A DNA stretch of 64,000 nt from Chryseobacterium sp. (GCF_029240215.1 NZ_JARBTK010000007.1:62001-126000), one strand, 5' to 3'; positions 1-8,748 are shown, counted from the stretch's first letter. The notes: generated by a model from the letters alone, not told the origin. A program made the numbers and translations.

Positions 1-325
1 TATCTTCATTGATAAACAAAAAAGAATCGTCATTATCTGTCGGTTTTACCTGATAAGAATGGCGTTCCAGAAATTTCTTTAAAAACGGTTCATCAAAGGC
101 AATAATTACTTTTTCAAAATCCCCGTCTTCCTTGTATTTTGTATATCGAACGAGATGATTTTTCCTTGCAATACAGTAATCGCCGGGTTTCATCGCATAA
201 TGTTTGTAACCGTCATATGAAATCATTGAGCCTTTTAGCAAAAACAAAAAGAAATGTTCCGGAATAAACTGTTCCGGTGAAATTTCGGGTCCCAGATGAC
301 AGGATTGTATGTTGTTGAATTTCAT
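1..325 (-). CDS. AraC-type transcriptional regulator, N-terminal part (cut by window edge)
   Basis: The reading frame begins at the ATG complementary to 323-325 and stays open to base 1, giving about 108 residues. The visible part looks like the cupin-type ligand-sensing half of an ExsA/AraC-like regulator: a short beta-rich protein with MISYDGYKHYAMKPGDYCIA and a FEKVIIAFDEPFL segment. The helix-turn-helix half would lie beyond the window. It runs away from the SDR gene that follows and is separated from it by a palindromic repeat. The family call is by overall pattern and is moderate; the effector is unknown. Confidence 0.6.
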   Translation of the reverse strand, partial: MKFNNIQSCHLGPEISPEQFIPEHFFLFLLKGSMISYDGYKHYAMKPGDYCIARKNHLVRYTKYKEDGDFEKVIIAFDEPFLKKFLERHSYQVKPTDNDDSFLFINED

Positions 326-391
326 TTTAATATTTTTCTTTTGTCTTAAAGTAAATATAAGGATTCGTTTTAAAATTGCCTGTCACACATT

Positions 392-497
392 TCGTCACTT
401 CGAGTAAGTTTTGAAAAAACTGTATCGAGAAGTTCTCGTGTTTTAGATTCTCGATACAAAATTATTCTTCTAATAATTTTTACTCGAATTGACGAAA
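392..497. repeat. Palindromic dispersed repeat, family A copy 1
   Basis: Nested inverted repeat. The outer arms GTCACTTCGAGTA and TACTCGAATTGAC pair, and inside them TGTATCGAGAA pairs with TTCTCGATACA. A second, longer copy with the same arm sequences lies at 26251-26379. It sits between two genes and could also fold in RNA. Confidence 0.7.
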
Positions 498-505
498 AGC
501 ACTTG

Positions 506-1480
506 TTATTTTCCCATCAAACTATCTGCGCTTGCCAGCAAAGCGTGTTCACGACTTCTTGGAGTCCAGTTTAAGATGGTTTTTGCTTTTTTGTTGGTCA
601 TTTCTTTGTAGAATTCTTTGCCAATTGGTTCTAAATTCTGAATGTTGGAAGCGTATTGAGGTCTTTCTTTTTTGAAAAGTTCGGCAACATCATAAAAGCT
701 CATCACACTGTCTGAAGTTGCGATAAAACGTTCTCCATTAGCTTCGGGATGCAGCATCGCTTTGATATGGATGTCCGCAACATCTCTCACATCGACAACA
801 CCCATTGTAAAAGGCGGAGTATGATTCATCGTCCCGTTTAGAATCCCTGAAACTGCAATATCCAACGAAGCTGAAGTAATTCCGCCGATGACAGGACCGA
901 AAATCCCTACAGGATTGATGACAGAAAGTTCCAATCCGTTTCCTTCTTTTTCGATAAATTCCCATGCAGATTTTTCAGCGACAGTTTTTGATTTGATGTA
1001 AGCCGGAAGTGGAGTATTGGTGTCTGTCCAGTCGTCTTCTGTGAAAATATGATCTTTTGCATCAATGCTATAACCGACTGCAGCAAAAGAAGAGGTCAAA
1101 ACCACTCTTTTCACTCCCGCATCACTCGATGCCTTCAAAACGCGCAAAGCTCCGTCTCTTGCAGGAATAATGAGTTCGTTTTCATCTTTCGGATCCTGAG
1201 CAGGGAAGGGTGATGCAACATGAAGCACATAATCACAGCCTTTTACGGCTTCGTCCCAATTGTTGTCGCTCGTAAGGTCGGCTTCAATAAATGAAAGGTT
1301 TGAAAAATCTGTAATTCCGCCTTCTTCTAATGCTTTTAGAATGTTATCTTTTTTTGTTAATGAACGAAGCGTAGTTTTTACTTCGTATTCCTGTTGTAGT
1401 AATTGCAGAACAGTATGAATTCCCAAAAATCCTGTTCCTCCCGTCACCAAAACTGTTTTCTTTGTCTGTACGTTTTCCAT
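506..1480 (-). CDS. Extended SDR family oxidoreductase (dihydroflavonol-reductase-like)
   Basis: This 324-residue protein is an NAD(P)-dependent extended short-chain dehydrogenase. The N-terminal Rossmann motif TGGTGFLG is at about residues 14-21. The catalytic serine lies in VVLTSSFAAVG, and the YxxxK pair is YIKSK near residue 160. The overall pattern matches bacterial aldehyde reductases of the dihydroflavonol-4-reductase group. The substrate cannot be read from sequence. The start is an ATG, with no better start upstream. It stands alone, flanked by repeats on both sides. Confidence 0.85.
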   Translation of the reverse strand: MENVQTKKTVLVTGGTGFLGIHTVLQLLQQEYEVKTTLRSLTKKDNILKALEEGGITDFSNLSFIEADLTSDNNWDEAVKGCDYVLHVASPFPAQDPKDENELIIPARDGALRVLKASSDAGVKRVVLTSSFAAVGYSIDAKDHIFTEDDWTDTNTPLPAYIKSKTVAEKSAWEFIEKEGNGLELSVINPVGIFGPVIGGITSASLDIAVSGILNGTMNHTPPFTMGVVDVRDVADIHIKAMLHPEANGERFIATSDSVMSFYDVAELFKKERPQYASNIQNLEPIGKEFYKEMTNKKAKTILNWTPRSREHALLASADSLMGK

Positions 1481-1585
1481 TTTGTTTAAATTTTAAAGGA
1501 CAAAGTTGGGGTTTATTTTGGGTGGGGATTTTGTTGTGGAGTTCAATTTTTGTTTGTTGTGAGGGTCATATTCTAATCTTTACAA

Positions 1586-1645
1586 ATTGCGTAGATTAGG
1601 CAGATTTATAACACAAACATCTGTAAAATCCGTTTAATCTGCGAG
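1586..1645. repeat. Imperfect palindromic intergenic repeat (family C)
   Basis: GCGTAGATTAGGCAGATTT is followed by an imperfect complement, AAATCCGTTTAATCTGCG. It lies in the 280-bp gap between the two SDR genes. I see no other copy in this window. The rest of the gap holds nothing I recognise. Confidence 0.45.
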
Positions 1646-1760
1646 AAATATAAATTCCAATTAAATATATTGTAGAAAAGCTGACGCAAAAAATACATCA
1701 GCTTGTCTATGAAATTTATATATTGAAAACTACCAATAAAATGGCAGTATAATTCTCTCA

Positions 1761-2498
1761 TTATGCATTAAAAGCACCAAATGCACCCTCCGTCCCTGCA
1801 AAGAAATTCTGGTACAATAATTCTGTATATCCTACACGAACTTCATAAATATTTTCCTGAAGAGCTTTTACCAAATCATTGGCAACATCTGAAGGCGGAA
1901 TTCCGTTTTCTTTTCCTCCGATTTCTGCAGAAAAATCAGTATTGACCAATGGTGGCATCAATTCAAAAACCTTAATGTTGCTTTCTTTTGCCAGTTCATA
2001 TCTTAAAACTTGTGTATAAGAATGCAGTGCCGCTTTTGAATCTGAATAAGTAGGAAGATATGCACCCGGAACCAATCCGACAATCGATGAAACATTGACG
2101 ATGGCGGCTTCATTGTGTTCTTTTAACAAAGGAAGAAATTTTTCAGTTAACCTGATTGGCGCAAAATAATTGGCTGTAAATTCTGCGAACGCTTTTCCAT
2201 AGGTGTCAGAATTTTCTGAAAGAGTATAAACAAAAGCACTTCCTGCGTTGTTGATCAGAATATTCAATTCGCCAAAAGTCGTTTTTACTTCTTCGTACAA
2301 TCTGTTGACATCGCTTTCATTCGTTACATCAGCCTGAATGGTGAAAACATTTTCAAGATCTTTTGCTGCTGCATCCAGCTTTTCTTTGTTTCTTCCAACG
2401 ATGATAATTTTGTTCGATGGGCTTAATGCTTTTGCGATTGCTAAACCAATTCCTGAACCTCCGCCGGTAATTAAAATTGTGTTGTTTGTAATGTTCAT
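1761..2498 (-). CDS. Classical SDR family oxidoreductase
   Basis: A 245-residue classical short-chain dehydrogenase. It has the TGGGSGIG cofactor motif at residues 11-18, INNAG, the catalytic Ser in VNVSSIVG and YSDSK as the YxxxK pair. The pattern resembles DltE-like dehydrogenases; the substrate is unknown. It lies directly downstream of the TetR gene on the same strand. Its promoter region carries the same palindrome (2535-2552) as the TetR promoter, so it is probably the regulator's target. The inferred role is a stress- or xenobiotic-responsive oxidoreductase. Confidence 0.88.
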   Translation of the reverse strand: MNITNNTILITGGGSGIGLAIAKALSPSNKIIIVGRNKEKLDAAAKDLENVFTIQADVTNESDVNRLYEEVKTTFGELNILINNAGSAFVYTLSENSDTYGKAFAEFTANYFAPIRLTEKFLPLLKEHNEAAIVNVSSIVGLVPGAYLPTYSDSKAALHSYTQVLRYELAKESNIKVFELMPPLVNTDFSAEIGGKENGIPPSDVANDLVKALQENIYEVRVGYTELLYQNFFAGTEGAFGAFNA

Positions 2499-2534
2499 AA
2501 CGTTTGTTTTTAATGTTGATGTTAATTTTTAATA

Positions 2535-2552
2535 TTGTACTATTTGGTACAA
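2535..2552. promoter_or_regulatory. Putative TetR operator upstream of the SDR gene
   Basis: The palindrome TTGTACTATTTGGTACAA has perfect 6-bp arms and a 6-bp centre. It lies 37-54 bp before the SDR start. It shares its arms and spacing with the site at 3185-3202 before the TetR gene. Confidence 0.75.
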
Positions 2553-2569
2553 AATATAAGAAAAAAATT

Positions 2570-3154
2570 TTATTCTATTAATTTTAAATTAATTTCAATG
2601 AGGCTTTTAAGAATTTCCGGAGAACTTTCCATGCGTCTTGTAACGTGAATCCCATTCCATAAATTGGTGAGATGCCAAGCAAGGATTTCAGGATTTTCTG
2701 TGGTTTTGATCTGATTGTTTTTTTGCGCTTTTTTAATAACTTTGGCAAAAAGCTGTTGTAAGTTTCTCATGATTTTGATAGAAATTTTCTTTGTTTGCGC
2801 ATCTTTTGCAGATAACTGAACGAGAGAATTTCCTAAATAACAACCTCTCTCTTTTTCGCATTCGGGAGAATTCGCCTGACTTAAGAAAAATTGTTTGATA
2901 AATTCAATTCCGTTTTCAGATTTTTCAATTCCTTCCGATAATATTTTATAGAAATTTTCTGAAAACTGTTCGATAGATTTTGCATACAATTCCTGTTTTC
3001 CACCTTTGAATGCCAGATAAAAACTTCCCTTTCCGATTCCCATTGCATTCAACAATTCATCTGCAGAAGCTGTATCGTAGCCTTTGTTTCTGAAAACTTC
3101 AGTCGCTTTTTCAATCGCCTGATTTTCGTCGAATATTTTGGGTCTTCCTGCCAT
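2570..3154 (-). CDS. TetR/AcrR family transcriptional regulator
   Basis: A 194-residue regulator. The N-terminal TetR helix-turn-helix spans about residues 8-55, with AIEKATEVFRNKGYDTAS and the recognition part GIGKGSFYLAFKGGKQELY. The C-terminal ligand domain is helical and contains a Cys pair (CEKERGCYLGN) typical of the NemR/AcuR-like TetR_C group, which often sense electrophiles. The start ATG lies 31 bp after an operator-like palindrome, so autoregulation is likely. The downstream SDR gene carries the same operator. Confidence 0.9.
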   Translation of the reverse strand: MAGRPKIFDENQAIEKATEVFRNKGYDTASADELLNAMGIGKGSFYLAFKGGKQELYAKSIEQFSENFYKILSEGIEKSENGIEFIKQFFLSQANSPECEKERGCYLGNSLVQLSAKDAQTKKISIKIMRNLQQLFAKVIKKAQKNNQIKTTENPEILAWHLTNLWNGIHVTRRMESSPEILKSLIEINLKLIE

Positions 3155-3184
3155 TTTTTATTTTGATGAGACAAAGGTATGTAA

Positions 3185-3202
3185 TTGTACTGGTTGGTAC
3201 AA
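3185..3202. promoter_or_regulatory. Putative TetR autoregulatory operator
   Basis: The palindrome TTGTACTGGTTGGTACAA has the same arms (TTGTAC/GTACAA) and the same 6-bp spacer as the site at 2535-2552. It lies 31-48 bp before the TetR start codon. Confidence 0.75.
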
Positions 3203-3252
3203 AATTAAATTTCAAATATCTTTTATAGATTTTGTCGATAAAATTTCATGAT

Positions 3253-3762
3253 TATTTAATCAGATCTAAAACTCTTTCAAATTTCGCCAAAGCCAGCAAG
3301 CGGTATTCAAGCGGAAGATTTTCTTTTTTTGGAAATGAGTATTTCTTTTCATCACTTACCAGTTTTCCTTCTTTCAAAAGTTCAAAATTGTATCGGTTTT
3401 TATAAACGTTTTCAAGTAAATTTTTATTCTCGGAATTTACTTTTCTATTTTTCTGAAACCAGTTAAAATTCTGATTTTTTGTTAAAACGTCTCTTGAAGT
3501 TTCTGCAGGAGCGGGAATGGTAAAATTTTTATTTAAATTTTTGCGTTAACTTTCCGATTACAGAATTAAAATCATCTTTTGCGTTAATTCTTTTAATTTT
3601 AATTAAAAATAAACTGTCGGCATCAATTTTTCCACCTGCAACATCGGGATGATGATATTTAATGAAATTCCATGTTTTCATGAAATTATAATATTGATCT
3701 TTCTGAGCGAAAAGGTTTTGTTGGAATAAAACTACTGAAAATAATAAGATAAGTTTTTTCAT
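3253..3762 (-). pseudogene. S41-family peptidase remnant (frameshifted and truncated)
   Basis: The first 77 codons encode a signal peptide (ending LFAQ) and a segment with the WNFIKYHHPDVAGGKIDAD pattern found at the start of flavobacterial S41 peptidases. The frame then meets a TAA at 3529-3531 in an A/T run. A one-base shift restores a further 90 or so codons (IPAPAETSRDVLTKNQNFNW through EYRLLALAKF), ending at a TAA at 3253-3255. The protease domain with the catalytic Ser/Lys is absent. The gene is therefore broken twice. The family call rests on the N-terminal pattern and is moderate. Confidence 0.65.
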
Positions 3763-3844
3763 TTAGCATTTTAAAAGTTGTGATGTCATAAAATTTATTT
3801 AATATTAATTTTATAACATCGTTTTTTAATAAAATGTAAATTTT

Positions 3845-4600
3845 CTATTCAATCTTAATAGTTGGTAAACCTTGTTGTTTTTCAAAATTCTCCCAAATAT
3901 ATTCCATGTTTGGATAGAAGGCACCATCTTTTTGCAGATGACTATATTCAAGTGGGATTTTACGGATATCAAAAATTTCCAATCCATTTTCCTTCAATAT
4001 ATCTAAAGCTTTAAAAATTTCCTTATCAATCTTATCACTTGTTGTCCAAGGATAATAATTAATGGCAACTTTTAATTTATCAAATGTAAATGCATAGCGT
4101 TTGGTTTTTGATGAAAAAAAACTATCATATTTTTTATTTAATTTTCTTAACTTTTCAACATCAATTTTGTCAATATCATTGTCAAAAAGTTGAGGTTTAT
4201 AAAAGAGATTAATTTCAATATCTCCAAAAGTGAAATTTCCTTCTGCGTACTTATTCCAATTATAAAAAACACGGACGGTTCTACCTTCAATCGTTTTAAT
4301 TAAGCCTTCATATTTATCAATAGATTCTTTTTGAAAGCCCCTTTGTCTTAATTGGGTAAAAACTTTTCTGTCAAATATTTTAGAATGAACTTTTTTACCT
4401 ATGGAAGTACTGATCCAAACCAATATAGATACGAAAGCAGTGAAAATGGATGATAAAATAAAACTAGTCCAAAAATTTTTGCTCGAAATAAAAATGGGAA
4501 TAAAAGTGATCGTAAAAATGATTATAATCATTATAAAAGTTGCATTTCCATCAATAAAATAGCTTCCGTCTTCTTGTTTTTTTATAATTAAAAGTTTCAT
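3845..4600 (-). CDS. Hypothetical protein with two N-terminal membrane segments
   Basis: A 251-residue protein that I do not recognise. Two hydrophobic segments lie at about residues 20-42 and 46-68. A soluble C-terminal part of roughly 180 residues, rich in Lys, Asp and aromatics, follows and is probably cytoplasmic or periplasmic. There is no signal peptide, lipobox or known catalytic motif. It is divergent from pafA and separated from it by 117 bp. The ATG start agrees with the start of the first hydrophobic region. Confidence 0.6.
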   Translation of the reverse strand: MKLLIIKKQEDGSYFIDGNATFIMIIIIFTITFIPIFISSKNFWTSFILSSIFTAFVSILVWISTSIGKKVHSKIFDRKVFTQLRQRGFQKESIDKYEGLIKTIEGRTVRVFYNWNKYAEGNFTFGDIEINLFYKPQLFDNDIDKIDVEKLRKLNKKYDSFFSSKTKRYAFTFDKLKVAINYYPWTTSDKIDKEIFKALDILKENGLEIFDIRKIPLEYSHLQKDGAFYPNMEYIWENFEKQQGLPTIKIE

Positions 4601-4688
4601 TAAATCAGATTAAATATTAATAATTGAAAGGGATTTACAAAGGTTTAAATTTAAATAAAATTTCACATTCCAAGACTTTCAAAACCCT

Positions 4689-4696
4689 TAAATTTG
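4689..4696 (+). promoter_or_regulatory. Putative -7 promoter box for pafA
   Basis: TAAATTTG matches the Bacteroidota -7 consensus TAnnTTTG, 22 bp before the pafA ATG. No clear -33 TTTG is seen at the usual spacing. Confidence 0.5.
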
Positions 4697-4717
4697 TGAT
4701 CACAAAAAAGTTATTCA

Positions 4718-6364
4718 ATGCTTAAGAAAATTACGATTGCTGCAGCTTGTTTTATGTCGGTGATTACAATCAATGCACAAAGAAATAAAAACTCTCCGGT
4801 AGAGAGACCAAAACTGGTCGTTGGTTTGGTTGTAGACCAAATGCGTTGGGATTATCTTTACCGTTTTTACAGCAAATTTGGAAATAATGGTTTCAAAAGG
4901 CTTCTCAATAAGGGATATTCGTTAGATAATGTTCATATAAATTATGTTCCGACGGTTACAGCTTTGGGACATACCTCAATTTATACGGGCTCTGTTCCTG
5001 CGATTCACGGTATCGCAGGAAATGACTGGACAGATAAAGAAACAGGTAAAAATGTATACTGTACTACAGACGAAAACGTGCAGCCAGTCGGAACTGCCAA
5101 TGCAAAAGTGGGAAGCCATTCACCAAAAAATCTATGGTCTACCACGGTAACTGATGAATTGCGATTGGCTACCAACTTTCAGGGAAAGGTTATTGGGGTT
5201 TCTCTAAAAGACAGAGCTTCAATTCTTCCTGCCGGTCACACACCAAACGGAGCATTTTGGTTTGATGATTCTTCGGGAAATTTTGTCACGAGTTCTTATT
5301 ACATGAATGATTTGCCGCAATGGATGAAGTCTTTCAATGCTCAGAATCTTCCGGATCAATTAGTGGCAAATGGATGGAATACTTTACTTCCGATTAATCA
5401 GTACACAGAAAGTTCGCCCGACAATTCTTCGTGGGAAGGACTTTTGGGAAGTGCAAAAACACCAACTTTTCCGTACAGCAACTTGCAGGCAGATTATCAG
5501 GCTAAAAAAGACAATATTCGTTATACACCTTTCGGAAATACTTTAACATTAAAATTGGCTGAAGCTTCTGTAGAAGGTGAAAATTTGGGTCAGGATAATA
5601 TCACAGATATTTTGGCGATCAATTTGGCATCAACAGATTATGCAGGACATAAATTTGGTCCTAATTCCATCGAAGTGGAAGATGTTTATTTAAGATTAGA
5701 TCAGGATCTGGCTCAGTTTTTCAGCTATCTGGATTTAAAAGTCGGGAAAGGTCAATATACTGTTTTTCTTTCTGCCGATCATGGTGGAGCGCATTCTGTT
5801 GGCTTTTTGAAGGAGCATAAAATCTCAACAGGATTTTTCGGGGAAGGAATGGAAAAAGATTTAAACGAAAAATTAAAAGATAAATTTGGTGTTGATAAAT
5901 TAATCAACGGAGTCGATAATTATCAAGTCTATTTCGATAGAAAATTAATCAAAGATAACAAGCTTGAATTAGAAAGTATCAAAGAATTTGCAATTCAGGA
6001 GTTGGAGAAAGATCCGACTGTTTTATATGCGGTTTCTACAACAAAAATACAGGAATCTTCAATTCCTGAACCGATTAAGCAAAGAATCATTAACGGGATC
6101 AACAGACAGAGAAGTGGTGATATTCAATTAATTTCACACGATTCTATGCTCCCTGCTTACGCTAAAACCGGAACGACACACAGTGTCTGGAATTCTTACG
6201 ATGCTCATATTCCTTTGATTTTTATGGGGTGGGGAATTAAACACGGTGAGAGCAATAAGCCATATAACATGACTGATATTGCGCCAACAGTTTCTGCATT
6301 ATTGCACATTCAGTTTCCAAGTGGAAATATAGGAAATCCAATTACTGAAGTTTTAGGTAAATAA
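4718..6364 (+). CDS. pafA: PafA-type alkaline phosphatase (phosphate-irrepressible)
   Basis: A 548-residue secreted phosphomonoesterase of the alkaline phosphatase superfamily. The signal peptide covers about residues 1-20 (ending INAQ). The key residues of Elizabethkingia PafA are all present with a constant +2 offset: nucleophile Thr81, Asn102, Lys164 and Arg166 in VSLKDR, and metal ligands Asp40, Asp307, His311, Asp354, His355 (SADHGG) and His488. It should release phosphate from many organic monoesters in the periplasm. It stands alone with its own -7 box and a bidirectional terminator. No 11-bp repeat array like those at 43.8 and 48.0 kb is seen, which fits the phosphate-insensitive expression reported for this family. 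Confidence 0.95.
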   Translation: MLKKITIAAACFMSVITINAQRNKNSPVERPKLVVGLVVDQMRWDYLYRFYSKFGNNGFKRLLNKGYSLDNVHINYVPTVTALGHTSIYTGSVPAIHGIAGNDWTDKETGKNVYCTTDENVQPVGTANAKVGSHSPKNLWSTTVTDELRLATNFQGKVIGVSLKDRASILPAGHTPNGAFWFDDSSGNFVTSSYYMNDLPQWMKSFNAQNLPDQLVANGWNTLLPINQYTESSPDNSSWEGLLGSAKTPTFPYSNLQADYQAKKDNIRYTPFGNTLTLKLAEASVEGENLGQDNITDILAINLASTDYAGHKFGPNSIEVEDVYLRLDQDLAQFFSYLDLKVGKGQYTVFLSADHGGAHSVGFLKEHKISTGFFGEGMEKDLNEKLKDKFGVDKLINGVDNYQVYFDRKLIKDNKLELESIKEFAIQELEKDPTVLYAVSTTKIQESSIPEPIKQRIINGINRQRSGDIQLISHDSMLPAYAKTGTTHSVWNSYDAHIPLIFMGWGIKHGESNKPYNMTDIAPTVSALLHIQFPSGNIGNPITEVLGK

Positions 6365-6383
6365 AATTATTTATTAAAACATA

Positions 6384-6420
6384 AAATGCCGCAAAAATAG
6401 ATTTTTGCGGCATTTATTTT
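6384..6420. terminator. Bidirectional rho-independent terminator
   Basis: A perfect hairpin, AAATGCCGCAAAAAT paired with ATTTTTGCGGCATTT across a 2-nt loop, with T-rich flanks on both strands. It lies between the convergent pafA and barstar genes. Confidence 0.9.
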
Positions 6421-6434
6421 TTTGGATTTAAAAA

Positions 6435-6737
6435 TTATTCTTCTTCGATTTCTTCCTCATCTTCAAACTGCTCCAGAAAATAAGTAAAAGTGAAATCTTC
6501 CACTTCATCTTCAGCATCTTCTAAAGTGGTCAGAAGGTCTTCGAAAATCTCAAGCTGATCAACACTCATATTTACGAATTCAAGATGAAGTGGCATTTCA
6601 AGTTCACCCGAAATAACATCGGAAAGGGCATCGAGATTATCTCCGAAATGATCCGGAAGTTTGATTTTTTCTTTTAACTGCGCATAAAAATCCTCGTAAT
6701 CTCCGAGGTTTGTGAAGTCGATGTATATTGTATTCAT
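6435..6737 (-). CDS. Barstar-family ribonuclease inhibitor
   Basis: A 100-residue barstar-like protein. The segment FGDNLDALSDVISG matches barstar's YGENLDALWDCLTG, placing the barnase-contacting aspartates at Asp36 and Asp40. The C-terminal end is very acidic (EDEEEIEEE). It lies 33 bp downstream of the barnase-like gene on the same strand. The cognate role, binding and blocking the neighbouring RNase in the cytoplasm, is therefore well supported. Confidence 0.9.
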   Translation of the reverse strand: MNTIYIDFTNLGDYEDFYAQLKEKIKLPDHFGDNLDALSDVISGELEMPLHLEFVNMSVDQLEIFEDLLTTLEDAEDEVEDFTFTYFLEQFEDEEEIEEE

Positions 6738-6770
6738 AGTTTTATAATTTATTTCTTATTAAAAGTAGAG

Positions 6771-7244
6771 CTACTGCTTTTCAAAACTTTTATAATGGTT
6801 TTTGGTTAAATAAACGTCACCATTTTTCGTGAAAATAATTCTGTCTGCATTTCGGTTTCCGCAATTGTAATTTACGTCTGCTTCAAAATATTGCATTCCG
6901 ATTGGAAGCTGTTTTTCACGATTACTGAAATGATCTCCGCCAATTGCTTTTCCGGGTAAAACTTCACAGAGATTTCCCTGAGAAGGATTCCAACCGTGTT
7001 TTTTGGCTTCGTTTTTTGTTAAATAAAAATCCGGAAGCCTGTGATTTGCTTTTACATAATCAATAACTGTTTTTTCAGCTGTCAATTCATCAATAGAATG
7101 ATTGTTTCCAATCTTTTGACTGACTTTTTTACTTTTGGGCTGTTCTTTTTTTTCCGCAATAAAATTATTGTAGACATACATCACAGACATCCCGAAAAGA
7201 AGTCCGAGACAAGCAAAAAATAACGAACGAATTTTACTATTCAT
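6771..7244 (-). CDS. Barnase-like secreted or membrane-anchored ribonuclease
   Basis: A 157-residue protein with an N-terminal hydrophobic segment (residues 8-26), followed by a linker and a barnase domain (about 52-157). The counterparts of barnase catalytic residues are all visible: Glu121 in FEADVNY, Arg131 and Arg135 in NRNADRIIF, and His150 in TKNHYKSF. LPDFYLTKNEAKKHGW corresponds to barnase LPDNYITKSEAQALGW. It is therefore likely an active guanyl-preferring RNase that is exported or anchored. It is followed at once by its barstar, so the pair is a toxin/inhibitor unit. No T6SS, T9SS or polymorphic-toxin delivery domain is present. Confidence 0.92.
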   Translation of the reverse strand: MNSKIRSLFFACLGLLFGMSVMYVYNNFIAEKKEQPKSKKVSQKIGNNHSIDELTAEKTVIDYVKANHRLPDFYLTKNEAKKHGWNPSQGNLCEVLPGKAIGGDHFSNREKQLPIGMQYFEADVNYNCGNRNADRIIFTKNGDVYLTKNHYKSFEKQ

Positions 7245-7323
7245 AAAAAATATTATAAAAAATTTAATAATGGAAAATTATAAAATTCACCATTAACTAT
7301 TCACTTGCAAAACAAAATTCCCG

Positions 7324-8115
7324 TTATTCTCTCCACTCTTCAGGAATATCACAAATCGGAATAGGAACCATTTTATGTTGAGCTGCTTTGTGCATTCTGT
7401 CAAAAATCAAAAATACTTCTTTATCTCTTCCTTCATAATCTTCTGCCGATTTTGTACCGTATTCTTTCTGGATTTTTTCCAGTTCCGGATACGTTGCGCC
7501 AATTTGATCTTCATCAGTTCTTTCCGCATCCCAAAGTCCATCTGTAGGAATTGCATTTTGGATGCTTTCGATAAGATCTAAATCTTTTGCCAATTGGTAA
7601 ATTTCAGTTTTATAAAGATCAGCGATCGGCGAAACGTCTACACCGCCATCGCCATATTTTGTATAAAAACCAATCCCGAAATCTTCCACTTTATTTCCTG
7701 TTCCACAAACTAAAAGCCCGTGAAGCTGTCCGAAATAATAAAGATTCAACATTCTGAAACGCGATCTTGTATTTGCCAACGCAAGATTATTGCTCCATCT
7801 TCCCTCCACATGATCTTGAACCGCATTTTCAAAACTTTCAAAAACAGGAGTCAGATTGATGGTTTTTCCCTGAACATTTGGAAATTTTTTCTTTAAATCT
7901 TCAATGTGATCCTGCGCACGGTTGACCTGATCTTCTTTTTGGCGAATCGGCATTTCAAGAAGTAAAACTTCAAGTCCCGTCATTGCACAAAGTGTAGAAA
8001 CCACTCCAGAATCTACACCCCCGGAAACTCCGATTACATAACCTTTTACATTTGCTTTTACAGCATAATCTTTCAGCCAGTTGACAATATGATCGATCAC
8101 TTTTTTTGTCTGCAT
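7324..8115 (-). CDS. nadE: NAD(+) synthase, ammonia-dependent type
   Basis: A 263-residue NAD synthetase that converts deamido-NAD to NAD in the last step of NAD biosynthesis. The ATP-pyrophosphatase P-loop SGGVDS is at residues 31-36. The substrate region has NALANTRSRFRM, GTGNKVEDFGIGFYTKYGDGG and PTDGLW, all typical of NadE. No N-terminal glutaminase (nitrilase) domain is present. It is downstream of a GNAT gene by 14 bp and probably co-transcribed with it. It is divergent from gldB. Confidence 0.96.
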   Translation of the reverse strand: MQTKKVIDHIVNWLKDYAVKANVKGYVIGVSGGVDSGVVSTLCAMTGLEVLLLEMPIRQKEDQVNRAQDHIEDLKKKFPNVQGKTINLTPVFESFENAVQDHVEGRWSNNLALANTRSRFRMLNLYYFGQLHGLLVCGTGNKVEDFGIGFYTKYGDGGVDVSPIADLYKTEIYQLAKDLDLIESIQNAIPTDGLWDAERTDEDQIGATYPELEKIQKEYGTKSAEDYEGRDKEVFLIFDRMHKAAQHKMVPIPICDIPEEWRE

Positions 8116-8129
8116 TGTTTATTTCTTTT

Positions 8130-8657
8130 TTATAATTTAAAATTTTCTTTTTTTAATTCGTACCAAAAACATATTCCGTCCGGTTCGGTAAATTCGCCTG
8201 TTTTTTCGAAACCTAATCTGTTTAAAACTTTATTGGAAGCTCCATTTTCAGCATGAGCATATGCATAAATAATTTCCGCATTGAGATCATTGAATCCAAA
8301 ATTTAATGAAGCTTTTGCGGATTCAAAGGCATAGCCTTTTCCCCAGCTTTCAGGAAGGAATCTGTAGCCTAACTCATAAAAATTTTGGTAATCGTTGATT
8401 TTTGCAGTATACAGTTTGAGTCCGCTCCAGCCGATTAAAAGTCCGGTTTCTTTTTCGATAACTGCCAATCTTCCTAATCCGTTATCTTGATATTGCTGTT
8501 GAATCATTTGAATGACTTTTTCTGATTCCTCAAGTTTTAAAAGAGGAGAAATGCCAATATACTTCATCACATCAGGATTGGAATCGAGGAGAAACATGCG
8601 TTCTGCATCGCTTTTTTCTAACTTTCTGAGAATAAGTCTTTCAGTTTCCAGTTTCAT
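8130..8657 (-). CDS. GNAT family N-acetyltransferase (RimJ/RimL-like)
   Basis: A 175-residue acetyltransferase. It begins with the typical LETERLILRKLEKSDAERMF. The acetyl-CoA binding loop region is LPESWGKGYAFESAKA, and ANGASNKVLNRLGFEKTGEF lies near the C-terminus. This subgroup acetylates alpha- or side-chain amines of proteins or small molecules; the substrate here is unknown. It is probably in one transcript with nadE and is divergent from gldB. Confidence 0.88.
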   Translation of the reverse strand: MKLETERLILRKLEKSDAERMFLLDSNPDVMKYIGISPLLKLEESEKVIQMIQQQYQDNGLGRLAVIEKETGLLIGWSGLKLYTAKINDYQNFYELGYRFLPESWGKGYAFESAKASLNFGFNDLNAEIIYAYAHAENGASNKVLNRLGFEKTGEFTEPDGICFWYELKKENFKL

Positions 8658-8748
8658 GAGTGATTTTTTAAGCTTTTATTTTAATCTGAAAAACAGGTTT
8701 AAAACTACAAAATATTCCTTTTTCAGCGAGAGTTTGTATTTATATCCT

